A stretch of DNA of 64,000 bases, taken from Nitrosomonadales bacterium. Lineage in GTDB: Bacteria; Pseudomonadota; Gammaproteobacteria; Burkholderiales; Gallionellaceae. Shown here piece by piece: positions 10,247 through 21,331 of the stretch (positions within the stretch are counted from its first letter, which is position 1; each line of letters begins with the position of its first letter). Made by a program: the position numbers and the translations under genes. The stretch spans positions 1 to 64,000 of the forward strand of contig JACRED010000034.1 of the NCBI GenBank assembly GCA_016218415.1, written 5' to 3'. The notes under the pieces are model-generated. The model made no database searches, was not told where the DNA came from, and saw only the letters and a list, made by a program, of their open reading frames with translations.

Positions 10247-12493
10247 TCAACCCGCTGCTTCGGTTCGCGCCCGCCACATTCCCCATAACGCATCTTCCAG
10301 ATTGTGCGCAAAACGGCGTTCGTCGAACAGCGGCGATGTCCTCACCTGTGCCCGTAACCCGGCTCTCAGCGCGGACAGCCGGGGCAAGTCTCCGGCCAAA
10401 GCGAGCGCTCTGGCGACATAGTCTGCGCCGCTCGTGGCGATCCAGTCCTCCAGCCCGGCTGCCGTCAGCAGGCTTGCGCCCTGCCGGGACAGCAGCGTAT
10501 CGCCCGCCAGCGTTAAAGTCGGCACGCCCATCCACAGCGCTTCACAGGTGGTTGTACCGCCGGGGTAGGGGAACGTATCCAGCATCAAGTCCACCTCGGC
10601 GTGGGCGGCCAGATAGGCCGCGCGGGGAACGCCGCCGAGCAGCGTCACCCGCGCGGGATCAATGCCCAGATGCCGCAGGCGTTGCAACATCTGTCCGGCC
10701 ACCGCCGGGTCACCCAGTTGCTTGCATTGCCAGCGCAGCCGCGAACCGGGCATAGCGGTCAGGATATTCGCCCATATCGCCAATACTTCGTCTTCTACTT
10801 TGGCCAAGTTCTGGAAGCAGCCGAATGTGACATGCCCGTTCGAGATCGCGGGCAGCGGCGCAACCGGCAGGTCGATCTCGGGCGGGCTGAAACACAGCCG
10901 CGTATCGGGCAGATACCACAGGGTCTCGGTAAAGTATGCGCGCTGGTCATCGGGCACGCCGACCCGGTCCGCGATCAGGTAATCCATTCCGGCCACCCCG
11001 GTCGTGGCGAAATAGCCCAGCCATGCGGCCTGCACCGGCGCGGGTTTCCAGGCGAATACCGGCAGGCGGTTAAGCGCGGTGTGTCCGGAAAGATCCAGCA
11101 GGACATGCACGCCGTCGGCGTGGATCAGGCGCGCGGCCTCCGCATCGCTTTTTCCCGTCAACGGTTTCCATGCGGCGAAGCAGGGCTTGATGCGGGCGGT
11201 GAGCGCGTCGCTCGCCGGTCTGGTGGGGTACGCGATCAATTCCACGCGCGCGGGATCGAGCTGCGCCAGCAGGCTCTCCAGAAAATAGCCCACCGGGTGA
11301 TTGCGCAGATCGCCAGACACCATGCCGATTCGGAGTCGCTCCGGGCGCGTTGCGCAGCGCCAGTTCGAATACCGTGCCGTGACCCGGCTGTCTGCCATCC
11401 GGCCATAGCGGCGGGCCTCATCCAGGCGGAACTCCGGGGTGAGGCGGGCGGTATAGTTTAGGATGAACAGCAGGCTGCTTTGTGCATCGAAATAACCCGG
11501 CTTGAGTGCCAGCGCGCGGCGGTAACTTTCGATCGCGCCATCGATATCGCCAAGGTCTGTCAGCACAGAGCCGATATTGCCGTGCGCTTCGGGAAAATCG
11601 GGTTTGATCTCCAGCGCCCTGCGATAACAGGCCATCGCGGCATCGAGTTGATTGAGCTCCTTCAGGACGGACCCCAGATTATTGTGCGCTTCAGCCGAGT
11701 CGGGATTGATCTCCAGCGCCCTGCGATAACAGGCTACCGCAGGATCGAACCGGCCAAGTCCCTTGAGGACGTTGCCCAGATTGATATGCGCGTCATATAG
11801 ATCGGGCCGGATGGTGACCGCCTTGCGGTAGTAGTCCGAGGCCTCTTCAAGTTGCCCGATATCCTTGAGGACATTGCCCAGGTTGTAACAGGCATCGGCA
11901 AAATTCGGATCGATCGCGATCGCGCGGCGGTAGCTGGCCAGCGCATCGTCGTATCGCCCGAGGTCTTTCAGGGCCGTGCCCAGGTTGTTGTGCGTATCGG
12001 CGGAATCGGGCCTGATTTTCAAGGCACGCAGGTAACTTGCCGCCGCCTCGTCAAATTGCCCTAGGTCTTTCAGGACATTGCCGAGATTGCCATGGGCTTC
12101 GGCGTAATTAGGGTTGAGCTGCAACGCGCGGCGGTAGCTGGCCGCCGCCTCATTGAGCAGCCCGCGACCCTTCTGCACCACCCCGAGATTGAAATGCGCC
12201 TCGGCATCGCCGGGCATCAGCGCGGCGGTTTTCTGGAACGCGGCCAGCGCATCCTTGCCCTGCATCTGCAAGGCTGCGCCCAGCAGCTTCCATGCGAAGC
12301 CCGAGCCCGGATATCGCGCGGCCAATGCGCGCGCCCGGCTCTCCAGCTCGGCGTAGCGCCGGGTGTTGTACAGCGCGACCAGCGGGCTGAAATCGGCGGG
12401 CGCCGGCCCGGTCGTCACGGCTTTGCCTTCGCAGCAATGCTTGAATTTCTTGCCGCTCCCGCAGCTGCACGGGTCGTTCCTGCCGGGCTTCAT
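10247..12493 (-). CDS. SEC-C / TPR / O-GlcNAc-transferase-like (SPINDLY family) protein, copy 1
   Basis: 748 residues. N-terminal zinc-binding SEC-C motif (MKPGRNDPCSCGSGKKFKH then CC), about eight 34-residue TPRs (roughly residues 55-335), then a GT41-like catalytic region resembling SPINDLY/OGT: RLRIGMVSGDLRNHPVGYF, LLDLSGHTALNRLPVF, WLGYFATTGVAGMDYLIAD, FGCFQNLAKV and LDTFPYPGGTTTCEALWMG. GT41 enzymes transfer GlcNAc or fucose to Ser/Thr of proteins, and bacterial members often modify flagellin or adhesins. The acceptor here is unknown. The start is set at the SEC-C methionine, where ATGA overlaps the stop of the upstream paralogue. The TPR region has visible 102-bp periodicity in DNA, so its repeat number may vary between strains. 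Confidence 0.9.
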   Translation of the reverse strand: MKPGRNDPCSCGSGKKFKHCCEGKAVTTGPAPADFSPLVALYNTRRYAELESRARALAARYPGSGFAWKLLGAALQMQGKDALAAFQKTAALMPGDAEAHFNLGVVQKGRGLLNEAAASYRRALQLNPNYAEAHGNLGNVLKDLGQFDEAAASYLRALKIRPDSADTHNNLGTALKDLGRYDDALASYRRAIAIDPNFADACYNLGNVLKDIGQLEEASDYYRKAVTIRPDLYDAHINLGNVLKGLGRFDPAVACYRRALEINPDSAEAHNNLGSVLKELNQLDAAMACYRRALEIKPDFPEAHGNIGSVLTDLGDIDGAIESYRRALALKPGYFDAQSSLLFILNYTARLTPEFRLDEARRYGRMADSRVTARYSNWRCATRPERLRIGMVSGDLRNHPVGYFLESLLAQLDPARVELIAYPTRPASDALTARIKPCFAAWKPLTGKSDAEAARLIHADGVHVLLDLSGHTALNRLPVFAWKPAPVQAAWLGYFATTGVAGMDYLIADRVGVPDDQRAYFTETLWYLPDTRLCFSPPEIDLPVAPLPAISNGHVTFGCFQNLAKVEDEVLAIWANILTAMPGSRLRWQCKQLGDPAVAGQMLQRLRHLGIDPARVTLLGGVPRAAYLAAHAEVDLMLDTFPYPGGTTTCEALWMGVPTLTLAGDTLLSRQGASLLTAAGLEDWIATSGADYVARALALAGDLPRLSALRAGLRAQVRTSPLFDERRFAHNLEDALWGMWRARTEAAG

Positions 12494-14334
12494 GCCGGCG
12501 CATCCCTGCGCGCCTGCCACATCCCCCACAGCGCATCTTCCAGATTTCGCGCAAAACGCGGCGCGTCGAACAGCGGCGACCTCCCTGCCTGTTCGCGCAG
12601 CCCGGCCCGCAGCATGGCCAGCTTGTGCCGATCATGCGCGAATGCAATCGCTTTGGCGATGTACTCGTCCTTGCTTGCAGCTATCCATTCATTCAGCCCG
12701 GCAGCCGCGAGCAGACTGGCACCCTGCCTGGCCAGCAGGCTGTCACCCGCCAGCGTCAAGGTGGGCACGCCCATCCATAGCGCTTCACAGGTGGTTGTGC
12801 CGCCGGGATAAGGGAAGGTGTCCAGGATGAGATCCACTTCCGAATGAGCGGCCAGATAGTCTTCGCGGCGAAGCGCGCCATGCAGGGTCACCCGGGCGTG
12901 GTCGATACCATGCTGCTGCAGGCGTTGCAGTGTTTGTTCGACTACCGCGGGGTCTGCCAACTGATTGCATTGCATGCGCAGTCTGGCTTCGGGCAGCAGG
13001 GCGAATATTTTTCCCCATACAGCCAGCACCCCGTCGCTCACCTTGGCCAGGTTCTGGAAGCAGCCGAATGTGAACTGCTGGTTAGTCTGTGCGGGCAATG
13101 GCGCAACAGCAAGGCCGATATCGGGCGCAGAAAAACACAGGCGGGTGTCGGGCAGATACCAGATGGATTCTGTGAAGTGCTGCCGCAGCGCTTCCGGGAC
13201 GCCAACTTCATCCGCCAACAGGTAGTCCATCCCGGTCACGCCCGTGGTGGCGAAATAGCCCAGCCACGTCGCCTGGACGGGCGCGGGTTTCCAGGCGAAC
13301 ACCGGCAGGCGGTTGTGTGCGGTGTGCCCCGCAATGTCCAGCAGCACATGCACCCCGTCGGCATGGATCAGTCGCGCGGCGCCTTCGTCGCTCTGGTTGT
13401 GCAAAGTCCGCCAGGCGGCGAAATGCGGACGGATGCGCGCGGTGAGCTCGTCTGCCTTCTGGCTGGTCGCGTAGGCGACCAGTTCGACACGGGACTGGTC
13501 GATCTGCGCCAGCGTGCTTTCCAGAAAATGTCCCACCGGATGGCCGTACAGGTCGCCGGAGACGATGCCCACGCGCAGCCGTTGCGGTGCGGCAGCGCAT
13601 CGCCAGGCGGTGAAGCGCCCTTTGGCAAGCCTGGCCGCCACGCGGCCATATTGGCGGGCTTCCTCCAGGCAGGTTTCGGGTGAATATTTCGCCGAGTAAT
13701 TCAGCACGAACAGCAGATTGCTGCGCGCGATGACATTGTCCGGATCGAGCTTCAGCGCGCGCCGGTAACTTTCCACCGCCTCATCGAGCAGCCCGGCATC
13801 CTTGAGGAAATTGCCGAGATTGTTGTGCGCATCGGCGAAGTCCGGTTTGAGCTTGAGCGCGCGCCGGCAGCAGGCGATGGCCTCGTGCACCTGGCCGATC
13901 TCGCGCAGTGCCATGCCCAGGTTGTACAGTGCGCCCGGCGAATTCGGCTTGATCTCCAGCGAGCGGCGGTAGCTGGCGGCCGCATCCCGGTACTGCCCCC
14001 TGTCCTTCAGCGCGTTGCCGAGATGGTTGTGCGCTTCCGCGTCGCCGGGAAAAAGTTCGGCGGCCTTTTGCAGCGTGGGCAGGCTGTCCTTGCCCTGCAT
14101 GTGCAGCGCGGCGCCCAGCAGTTTCCAGCCGGTCGCGAAATCCGGATACTGCGCGAGCAGCGCGCGGGCGCGGCTTTCCACCTCGGGGAATCGTCCGGCA
14201 TTGAGCAGCGCCAGCAACTGACTGGCCTCGGACGGCTCGGGCGCGGCGTGGCGCGCCGTGTCCTTGCCTTCGCAACAATGCTTGTATTTCTTGCCGCTAC
14301 CGCAACTGCACGGGTCGTTTCTGCCTGGTTTCAT
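12490..14334 (-). CDS. SEC-C / TPR / O-GlcNAc-transferase-like (SPINDLY family) protein, copy 2
   Basis: A 614-residue paralogue of the downstream gene with the same order: SEC-C motif (PGRNDPCSCGSGKKYKHCC), about four TPRs, then the GT41-like region (RLRVGIVSGDLYGHPVGHF, WLGYFATTGVTGMDYLLAD, FGCFQNLAKVSDGV, LDTFPYPGGTTTCEALWMG). The main difference is the lower TPR number. Its TGA overlaps the ATG of copy 1, so the two are translationally coupled and may form a heteromer or act on related acceptors. I place the start at the SEC-C methionine; the open frame continues upstream to 14586 without recognisable sequence. It is divergent from the PDZ/repeat protein gene, with 178 bp between starts, a possible shared control region. 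Confidence 0.9.
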   Translation of the reverse strand: MKPGRNDPCSCGSGKKYKHCCEGKDTARHAAPEPSEASQLLALLNAGRFPEVESRARALLAQYPDFATGWKLLGAALHMQGKDSLPTLQKAAELFPGDAEAHNHLGNALKDRGQYRDAAASYRRSLEIKPNSPGALYNLGMALREIGQVHEAIACCRRALKLKPDFADAHNNLGNFLKDAGLLDEAVESYRRALKLDPDNVIARSNLLFVLNYSAKYSPETCLEEARQYGRVAARLAKGRFTAWRCAAAPQRLRVGIVSGDLYGHPVGHFLESTLAQIDQSRVELVAYATSQKADELTARIRPHFAAWRTLHNQSDEGAARLIHADGVHVLLDIAGHTAHNRLPVFAWKPAPVQATWLGYFATTGVTGMDYLLADEVGVPEALRQHFTESIWYLPDTRLCFSAPDIGLAVAPLPAQTNQQFTFGCFQNLAKVSDGVLAVWGKIFALLPEARLRMQCNQLADPAVVEQTLQRLQQHGIDHARVTLHGALRREDYLAAHSEVDLILDTFPYPGGTTTCEALWMGVPTLTLAGDSLLARQGASLLAAAGLNEWIAASKDEYIAKAIAFAHDRHKLAMLRAGLREQAGRSPLFDAPRFARNLEDALWGMWQARRDAPA

Positions 14335-14512
14335 GGGTGACGTTATGGATAAAACATGTGCGCGGCATTTTAACAGTATCGTGCCCCGCCGCTGCCCGAA
14401 CGCGGCGAAGACACCCTCTATCGAAACGGCAAATGTCGTCGCGCCAGTAATGGCAGCCGGATCGATGGGCGGCTTATACTGTACCCATTCAGGACCGTGC
14501 GAGACAGGAAGA

Positions 14513-16969
14513 ATGATAGTGAACCGTATGCATTTTAATATCCCCGGCAGGATGATGACCGCGCTGATCGCAGCCAGCCTGGCCACTCCCGCAGTGGCGG
14601 ATGACGCCGGCCGACCGAAGGAGATTGAACGGGTCTACGCATATCAGGGCAAGGACATGAAGGCCTACGGTGGCGAGGTTAATGCCGACATCGCCCGTCT
14701 TGCGCAGCTGTTCGCGGTCGCGCCGGAGTCCAGGGCGGGGGATATGCCGCCAGGCGCGGGAGAAGAAAAAGGCTGGCTGGGCATCGCGATGAATCCGGTC
14801 GCGCTACAGGCCAAGGAACCCGGCGCGGCACCGCAGCAGGCTGTCGAAGCGGCCAAGGTCATGCCGGGGTCGCCTGCTGAGACTGCGGGCTTGCGCGCGG
14901 GCGACCTGATCGTCGCACTCGACGGCGCACCCGTCGAGAACAGGGGCGACCAGACGCTGCCCGCTTTCCGCATGGCGATTTCCGGCAAACGACCCGGCGA
15001 AAAACTGAAGCTGCAAATTTTGCGCGGCAACACCCCGCTGGAACTGGAAGCGACGCTCAAAGCCTATCCCCGGGCCGACCCGGTGCTCAAGCCGCATGCC
15101 GATCTGGAGCAGCAAGTGCAAGGGAACGGCAAGCCATTGCTGAACGAGCTGCTGGAAAAAGAAGGGTTGGCCGGCGAGTTTGCGAGGCTCGCCGGAGAGT
15201 TACGCAACGAGACCGACAGGGTGGACAGCCCGCTGATCCGCAATGAAGGTTACAACCCGTTCCGGTTGCAGGAAGTGAATTACATCATGTACAACCCGCT
15301 CGATTTGCCGATGGTGTCGCGCAAATTGACGGACAGGTTGCACGGGAGTTACGGCAGGACGCGGCACGATCTTGCCGCGCTGCTGCGCACGGCGATGGAT
15401 GAGCTGGACATGACCGCACTTCCTGCGGTGCAGGCCGGCAAACCGCCCGCCGATCTTGCCGGATATATCGGGCGTCTGGTCACGGCTATCCGGCATGCGA
15501 ATGCCGAGCGTGCCGCAGTCCTGTCGGTGCTGGATGCGGAAGAGCTGGAGTTTCTGTATGCAAACGTGCCCGAACTTCTCGGGGGTAACCCGGAACCGGA
15601 TAACCGCGAACAAACCGAAGCGGAGGAACAGGCAGGCGAAGCGCGCCTGCTCAGGATATTCCAGCTCGTGATGAGGCTGGACCTCCCGCGCCTGCTGAAC
15701 GCCTCTGTTGAAGTGGCACAAGCGCTGGATATCGATGCGCTGATGTCGCTGGACAAAAGCGCCGCGAAGCTGGCGCGTTATCCCAAAGGCTGGATCGTGC
15801 ACAGGGAAAACAACCTGACGGTGATCGACACACCCGCGGGGCGCGTGCTGATAGGCGGCGGCCAGCGCAACACCTACACGGAAGATGCCGCGCTGATCCT
15901 GGACTTCGGCGGCAACGACAGCTATCTCAACCATGCCGGGGGCAGCACGCGGAACTATCCTTTCTCCGTCGTCATCGACCTGTCCGGCGACGACACCTAT
16001 TCCACAAGCGATGACTTCGCGCAGGGCGCCGGCTTGCTGGGAGGAGGGTTTCTGATCGACCTTGCAGGCGATGACCGCTACACCGCGAAGCATCATGCCC
16101 AGGGCGCCGGGATACTCGGCGTCGGAATGCTGGCCGATCTGGCGGGCAGCGACCAATACACCGCCGTCAGCATGTCCCAGGGCGCGGCCAATTTCGGCGT
16201 GGGTATGCTCGCGGAGGGCGGCGGCAACGACCGTTACTCCGGCAACTATTTCGTGCAGGGTGCCGGATACATCAAGGGCTTCGGCGCCATCGTCGAAGTC
16301 GCGGGCAACGACGATTATTCTGCCGGCGGCCTGTATGAGGATTTCCGCGCGCCGGAAAAATCCTACCAGTCGATGTCACAGGGCTACGGCTACGGCATGC
16401 GCCCGTCGGAATTCATCGAGGCCTCGGGCGGCATCGGCGTGATCGCCGAGGCGGAAGGCAACGACACCTATGTCGCCGACTATTTCGCGCAGGGTTCCAG
16501 CTACTGGTTCGCGCTCGGCATCCTCGACGACCGCAAGGGACACGACCGTTATATCTCGGGGCGCTATTCGCAGGGTGCGGGGATACACATGTCCGCCGGC
16601 GTGCTGCTCGACGGCGAGGGCGACGACAACTACCTCGCGGATTTCGGCGTCGCGCAGGGATGCGGCCATGACTACGGCATCGGTTTCCTGCTCGACAACG
16701 GCGGCAACGACCGCTATATCGCCGGCACCATCGCGCAGGGGGCGGGGAACAACAACGGCATCGGCGTGCTGTCCGACAATGGCGGCGATGACGAGTACTA
16801 TCTGAAGAGCCTGGGTCAGGGGCGCGGCAACTTCGAGCCCGCGCGCGACCTCGGCAGCTTCGGCTTGCTGTTCGACACCGGCGGCGGGAATGACACCTAC
16901 ACGCAGGGCGGCAGGAACGACAGCCTCAATTACAAGACGCAGTGGGGGATACTGCTGGATACGCATTGA
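14513..16969 (+). CDS. Exported PDZ-domain protein with about 12 Gly/Asp-rich C-terminal repeats
   Basis: 818 residues. A signal peptide (cleavage near TPAVA-DD, residues 29/30) follows an ATG with AGGAAG five bases before it. A PDZ domain spans about residues 83-185 (GWLGIAMNPV, PGSPAETAGLRAGDLIVALDG). The middle part, about 190-445, is helical and unrecognised. From about 450 to the end run roughly 12 units of 24-30 residues with the consensus (I/F)G-hydrophobic-L-x-D-x-x-G-(N/D)-D-x-Y-x(5-7)-QG-(A/S)-G. The regular Gly/Asp pattern suggests a stacked beta-solenoid, perhaps Ca-binding as in RTX repeats, but it is not the standard RTX nonapeptide. No catalytic motif is seen. Likely periplasmic or surface-exposed. 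Function unknown. Confidence 0.88.
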   Translation: MIVNRMHFNIPGRMMTALIAASLATPAVADDAGRPKEIERVYAYQGKDMKAYGGEVNADIARLAQLFAVAPESRAGDMPPGAGEEKGWLGIAMNPVALQAKEPGAAPQQAVEAAKVMPGSPAETAGLRAGDLIVALDGAPVENRGDQTLPAFRMAISGKRPGEKLKLQILRGNTPLELEATLKAYPRADPVLKPHADLEQQVQGNGKPLLNELLEKEGLAGEFARLAGELRNETDRVDSPLIRNEGYNPFRLQEVNYIMYNPLDLPMVSRKLTDRLHGSYGRTRHDLAALLRTAMDELDMTALPAVQAGKPPADLAGYIGRLVTAIRHANAERAAVLSVLDAEELEFLYANVPELLGGNPEPDNREQTEAEEQAGEARLLRIFQLVMRLDLPRLLNASVEVAQALDIDALMSLDKSAAKLARYPKGWIVHRENNLTVIDTPAGRVLIGGGQRNTYTEDAALILDFGGNDSYLNHAGGSTRNYPFSVVIDLSGDDTYSTSDDFAQGAGLLGGGFLIDLAGDDRYTAKHHAQGAGILGVGMLADLAGSDQYTAVSMSQGAANFGVGMLAEGGGNDRYSGNYFVQGAGYIKGFGAIVEVAGNDDYSAGGLYEDFRAPEKSYQSMSQGYGYGMRPSEFIEASGGIGVIAEAEGNDTYVADYFAQGSSYWFALGILDDRKGHDRYISGRYSQGAGIHMSAGVLLDGEGDDNYLADFGVAQGCGHDYGIGFLLDNGGNDRYIAGTIAQGAGNNNGIGVLSDNGGDDEYYLKSLGQGRGNFEPARDLGSFGLLFDTGGGNDTYTQGGRNDSLNYKTQWGILLDTH

Positions 16970-16998
16970 ACGCTTCCGCGCCGGAAACGAGGCGCCTG

Positions 16999-17021
16999 GC
17001 CAGTCTCAAACGCAGACTGGC
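16999..17021. repeat. Hairpin between convergent genes
   Basis: GCCAGTCT and AGACTGGC form an 8-bp perfect stem around a 7-base loop in the 64-bp gap between two converging genes. There is no T run on either side, so it is at best a weak or Rho-assisted bidirectional terminator. Confidence 0.45.
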
Positions 17022-17033
17022 GATACGGGGAAA

Positions 17034-19256
17034 TCAATCCGGTTTCTGGATCCAGAACTGGTACATGCCGATGAATGCGCCGGGGTTCTCGTTCTCATAA
17101 ATTTGCCAGTTGGCCAGGCTGGTCGCCGCATGGTCTTCAGGGAACCGCCGCCGGTAGGCGTATACAAGGCCGGGCTCGTTTTCAAACCCGAGGAACTGCA
17201 ATTTGTCTTCCCGCAGAAAAGCCGCTATGCCCGCGATCGTCATGCGGTGTTCCTGAACGTGGAACAGCAGATCGCGGCACGCGCTGGTACTGTAAAAATC
17301 CGTTGTGGTGAATACCGATTCCAGCGTGGCTTCGTCGTATGAGTCCAGCAGTTGCTGGCGGCACTGGCGGATATCACCGGCCGTCGAGCCGTAGCCGTGT
17401 TCCGCGATAAAGGCGCGCGCCCGAACGATACCCTGCCGCGCCGCCTCGCTGTACAGGGCGATTTTCATCACCCCGCCGGGGCGCAACAATGACAACAGCA
17501 CCCGCCATCCTGCATAGGGGTCTGCAAGGTGATGCAGCACGCCGGCCGACTCGATAAGGTCGAAACTGCGCCCGAGCGAACCCAGCTTTATGATGTCCGC
17601 CTGGGCGTACTCGATATTGGTCAGGCCCAGTTCCTGCGATTTCCGCTGGGCGTAACTGATGCTGGAAAGGCTGAGATCGATCGCCAGCAATTTTGCACCG
17701 CGAAAGCGTTGTGCGGTCTGGATCGAATGCTGGCCGGTACCGCATCCTGCGATCAGGATCTCGGGATGGGTGACCGCCTCCAGCGACTTGAAGCGGGTCA
17801 GCGGGAAATTCTGGCGCAGCACCTCGTCTATCGTTCTGGCGGGGGCGGCAGGCGCAGTCCTGATCCAGCGGGGATAAGGGTTCTCCTCATACATGCTGCG
17901 CACCTGCAACGACACCCCGTCGTCGATGCCGGTCAGGCGCGGGATGCCGGCCCGGAACTGCCGCTCTACCGCAGGTTCGCGTACCTGTTGCTGCAACACG
18001 GTCTCCAACGCCCGCGGCCACGCCCTGCCCGGCAGCCGTTCGGCATTCGGGAGCGCATGGAGCGGGAAGTAGCAGGCCACGGCCAACGGCCACAAAGCGT
18101 GTATCTGGTTACCAGACTCCAGCGCGGCAACCAGCGAGTCGCGCAACTGATGGGCTTGCGCGGACTCCGCATCCGTCCACGCAAAGATGTATTCGTTGAT
18201 GAAGCACTGCTGCGCCAATGCGCTGTAAAGATTCAGGACGTTCTCCGGCACGCTCTCCGATGCATGCTCATCGCCGGCGGCAACCAGCAGGCAGTGCCGC
18301 GCCATGGTCAGAAAACGCTCGACTTCGATCCCGCATGCCGGGGTCGATTCGATCAGGCGGCGCAGCAAGGTGTCATCCGACACGGCGGAAATTCCGCCTG
18401 CCCCGTACAGCTCCGGTGCGGGCAGTCGCTGCGGCCAGGACGCAGCCGCGCGCGCGATACAGGCTCCGGTGTCCGGGTCGAGCTTGAGCAGGTCCGCGCT
18501 GATCCATGCCAGGTCCACCGGCCTGCACCAGTTCTCGGAGAGGGCGCGAATAACGGCATCCCGGACAGCATCATCGACATGGGTGAATTTCACCCGCTTG
18601 ACGCAATTGACGAAAGCGACCCGGGTCTCCAGCCGGTTTTCAAGCTGCAATGAACGGACGATCAAGTTGAGTGCCGATGCCGATTCGCCGCGAGAAACCA
18701 GCAGGTTGGCCAGATTGTTGAGGGCTTCGACATAATCCCCCCGGATTTCCAGCGCGCGGCGGTAACAGGCCTCCGCGCCCTGGAATTGCCCGAGGTCTTT
18801 CAGGGCGACGCCCAGGTTGTTGTGCGACTCGGCGTAATTCGGCTTGAGCGCCACGGCCCGGCGGTAGCTGACGACGGCGTCCTTGATCTGCCCGAGGTCA
18901 TACAGCACATTGCCCAGATTGCCGTGCGCCTCGGCGTAATCGGGCTTGAGCCTGATCGCGCGGCGATAACTGGCGGCGGCATCGGCGGACAGCCCCAGAC
19001 TCTTCTGCACCACCCCCAGATTGAAATGCGCCTCCGCATCCTTGGGCATCAGCTCCGCCGTCTTCTGGAATGCCGCCAGCGCATTTTTCCCCTGCATCTG
19101 CTGGGCAGCCCCGAGCAACTTCCACGCGAACCCGGAAGCCGGATACTGCCCGGCCACGACGCGTGCGCGACTCTCCAGATCGGCATAACGCCGCGCGTTG
19201 TACAGCGCGACCAGCTGGTTGAATTCGGCGGGGGAGGGCTCAACGGCACGCGACAC
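17034..19256 (-). CDS. TPR-repeat class I SAM-dependent methyltransferase
   Basis: 740 residues. The N-terminal 35-200 carries about five TPRs. Its first 90 residues closely match the TPR start of the SEC-C/GT41-like copy 1 (both share FAWKLLGAA, QMQGK and AAFQKTA segments), but the SEC-C motif is missing. The middle (about 200-430) is helical and unassigned. A methyltransferase domain follows at about 500-640: glycine motif LIAGCGTGQHSIQTA, acidic LLAIDLSLSSISYA, then ESAGVLHHLADPYAGW. The start is a GTG with AGGAAC six bases before it. The acceptor is unknown; the shared TPR module suggests it works on the same class of target as the transferases. Confidence 0.87.
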   Translation of the reverse strand: MSRAVEPSPAEFNQLVALYNARRYADLESRARVVAGQYPASGFAWKLLGAAQQMQGKNALAAFQKTAELMPKDAEAHFNLGVVQKSLGLSADAAASYRRAIRLKPDYAEAHGNLGNVLYDLGQIKDAVVSYRRAVALKPNYAESHNNLGVALKDLGQFQGAEACYRRALEIRGDYVEALNNLANLLVSRGESASALNLIVRSLQLENRLETRVAFVNCVKRVKFTHVDDAVRDAVIRALSENWCRPVDLAWISADLLKLDPDTGACIARAAASWPQRLPAPELYGAGGISAVSDDTLLRRLIESTPACGIEVERFLTMARHCLLVAAGDEHASESVPENVLNLYSALAQQCFINEYIFAWTDAESAQAHQLRDSLVAALESGNQIHALWPLAVACYFPLHALPNAERLPGRAWPRALETVLQQQVREPAVERQFRAGIPRLTGIDDGVSLQVRSMYEENPYPRWIRTAPAAPARTIDEVLRQNFPLTRFKSLEAVTHPEILIAGCGTGQHSIQTAQRFRGAKLLAIDLSLSSISYAQRKSQELGLTNIEYAQADIIKLGSLGRSFDLIESAGVLHHLADPYAGWRVLLSLLRPGGVMKIALYSEAARQGIVRARAFIAEHGYGSTAGDIRQCRQQLLDSYDEATLESVFTTTDFYSTSACRDLLFHVQEHRMTIAGIAAFLREDKLQFLGFENEPGLVYAYRRRFPEDHAATSLANWQIYENENPGAFIGMYQFWIQKPD

Positions 19257-19597
19257 GGCTTGTTCCTTTGGTTATTGTTTGCGCGCCGGTAGTGCGCGGG
19301 CCGGCCTGGTCGGCCATCAGCGCGGTATTTTAGCAGCATCGAATCTTTTTCCGCCGTTACCCGATGGGGAATATTGTTGGATAAACACGGGGGAGCTATC
19401 AAAAATGCTGTCATTCCCGCGCAAGCGGGAATCCAGACTGTTAAATTGACTGGGTTCCCGCTTGCGCGGGAACGACAACACCGCAGTTGCTCAACGATTT
19501 CCGTACTTCCCCATTTCCGGCTGCCCGCCCTCCCCAAGCCCCCCCTCATCGGTTAAGCTACGCCCCTTCATGTCCCACACTCGGAAAGCGCAATAAA
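19257..19597. other. Divergent intergenic region with a repeat pair
   Basis: 341 bp between the TPR-methyltransferase (leftward) and ettA (rightward). Apart from the inverted repeat pair at 19410-19476 I see no gene. It must hold both promoters, but no clear -35/-10 pair stands out. Confidence 0.6.
19410..19476. repeat. REP-like pair of inverted palindromic units
   Basis: GTCATTCCCGCGCAAGCGGG begins the first unit and CCCGCTTGCGCGGGAACGAC ends the second, about 14 bases apart. Each contains its own hairpin (TTCCCGC GCAA GCGGGAA type) and the second is the inverted copy of the first, as in REP doublets (BIMEs) of proteobacteria. Such elements are usually spread by REP-associated transposases; none is in the window. 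Confidence 0.8.
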
Positions 19598-21268
<1,671 letters not shown>

Positions 21269-21331
21269 AGCAATTAAAAGAAATGAGGAGCGTGGATTGA
21301 AGTCAAAAATTAACAACCGATAGGGAACGCC

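Noticed and set aside
15200..16156. A 318-codon minus-strand frame inside the PDZ/repeat protein
   Set aside because: Antisense to a gene with signal peptide, PDZ domain and repeats; composition not protein-like.
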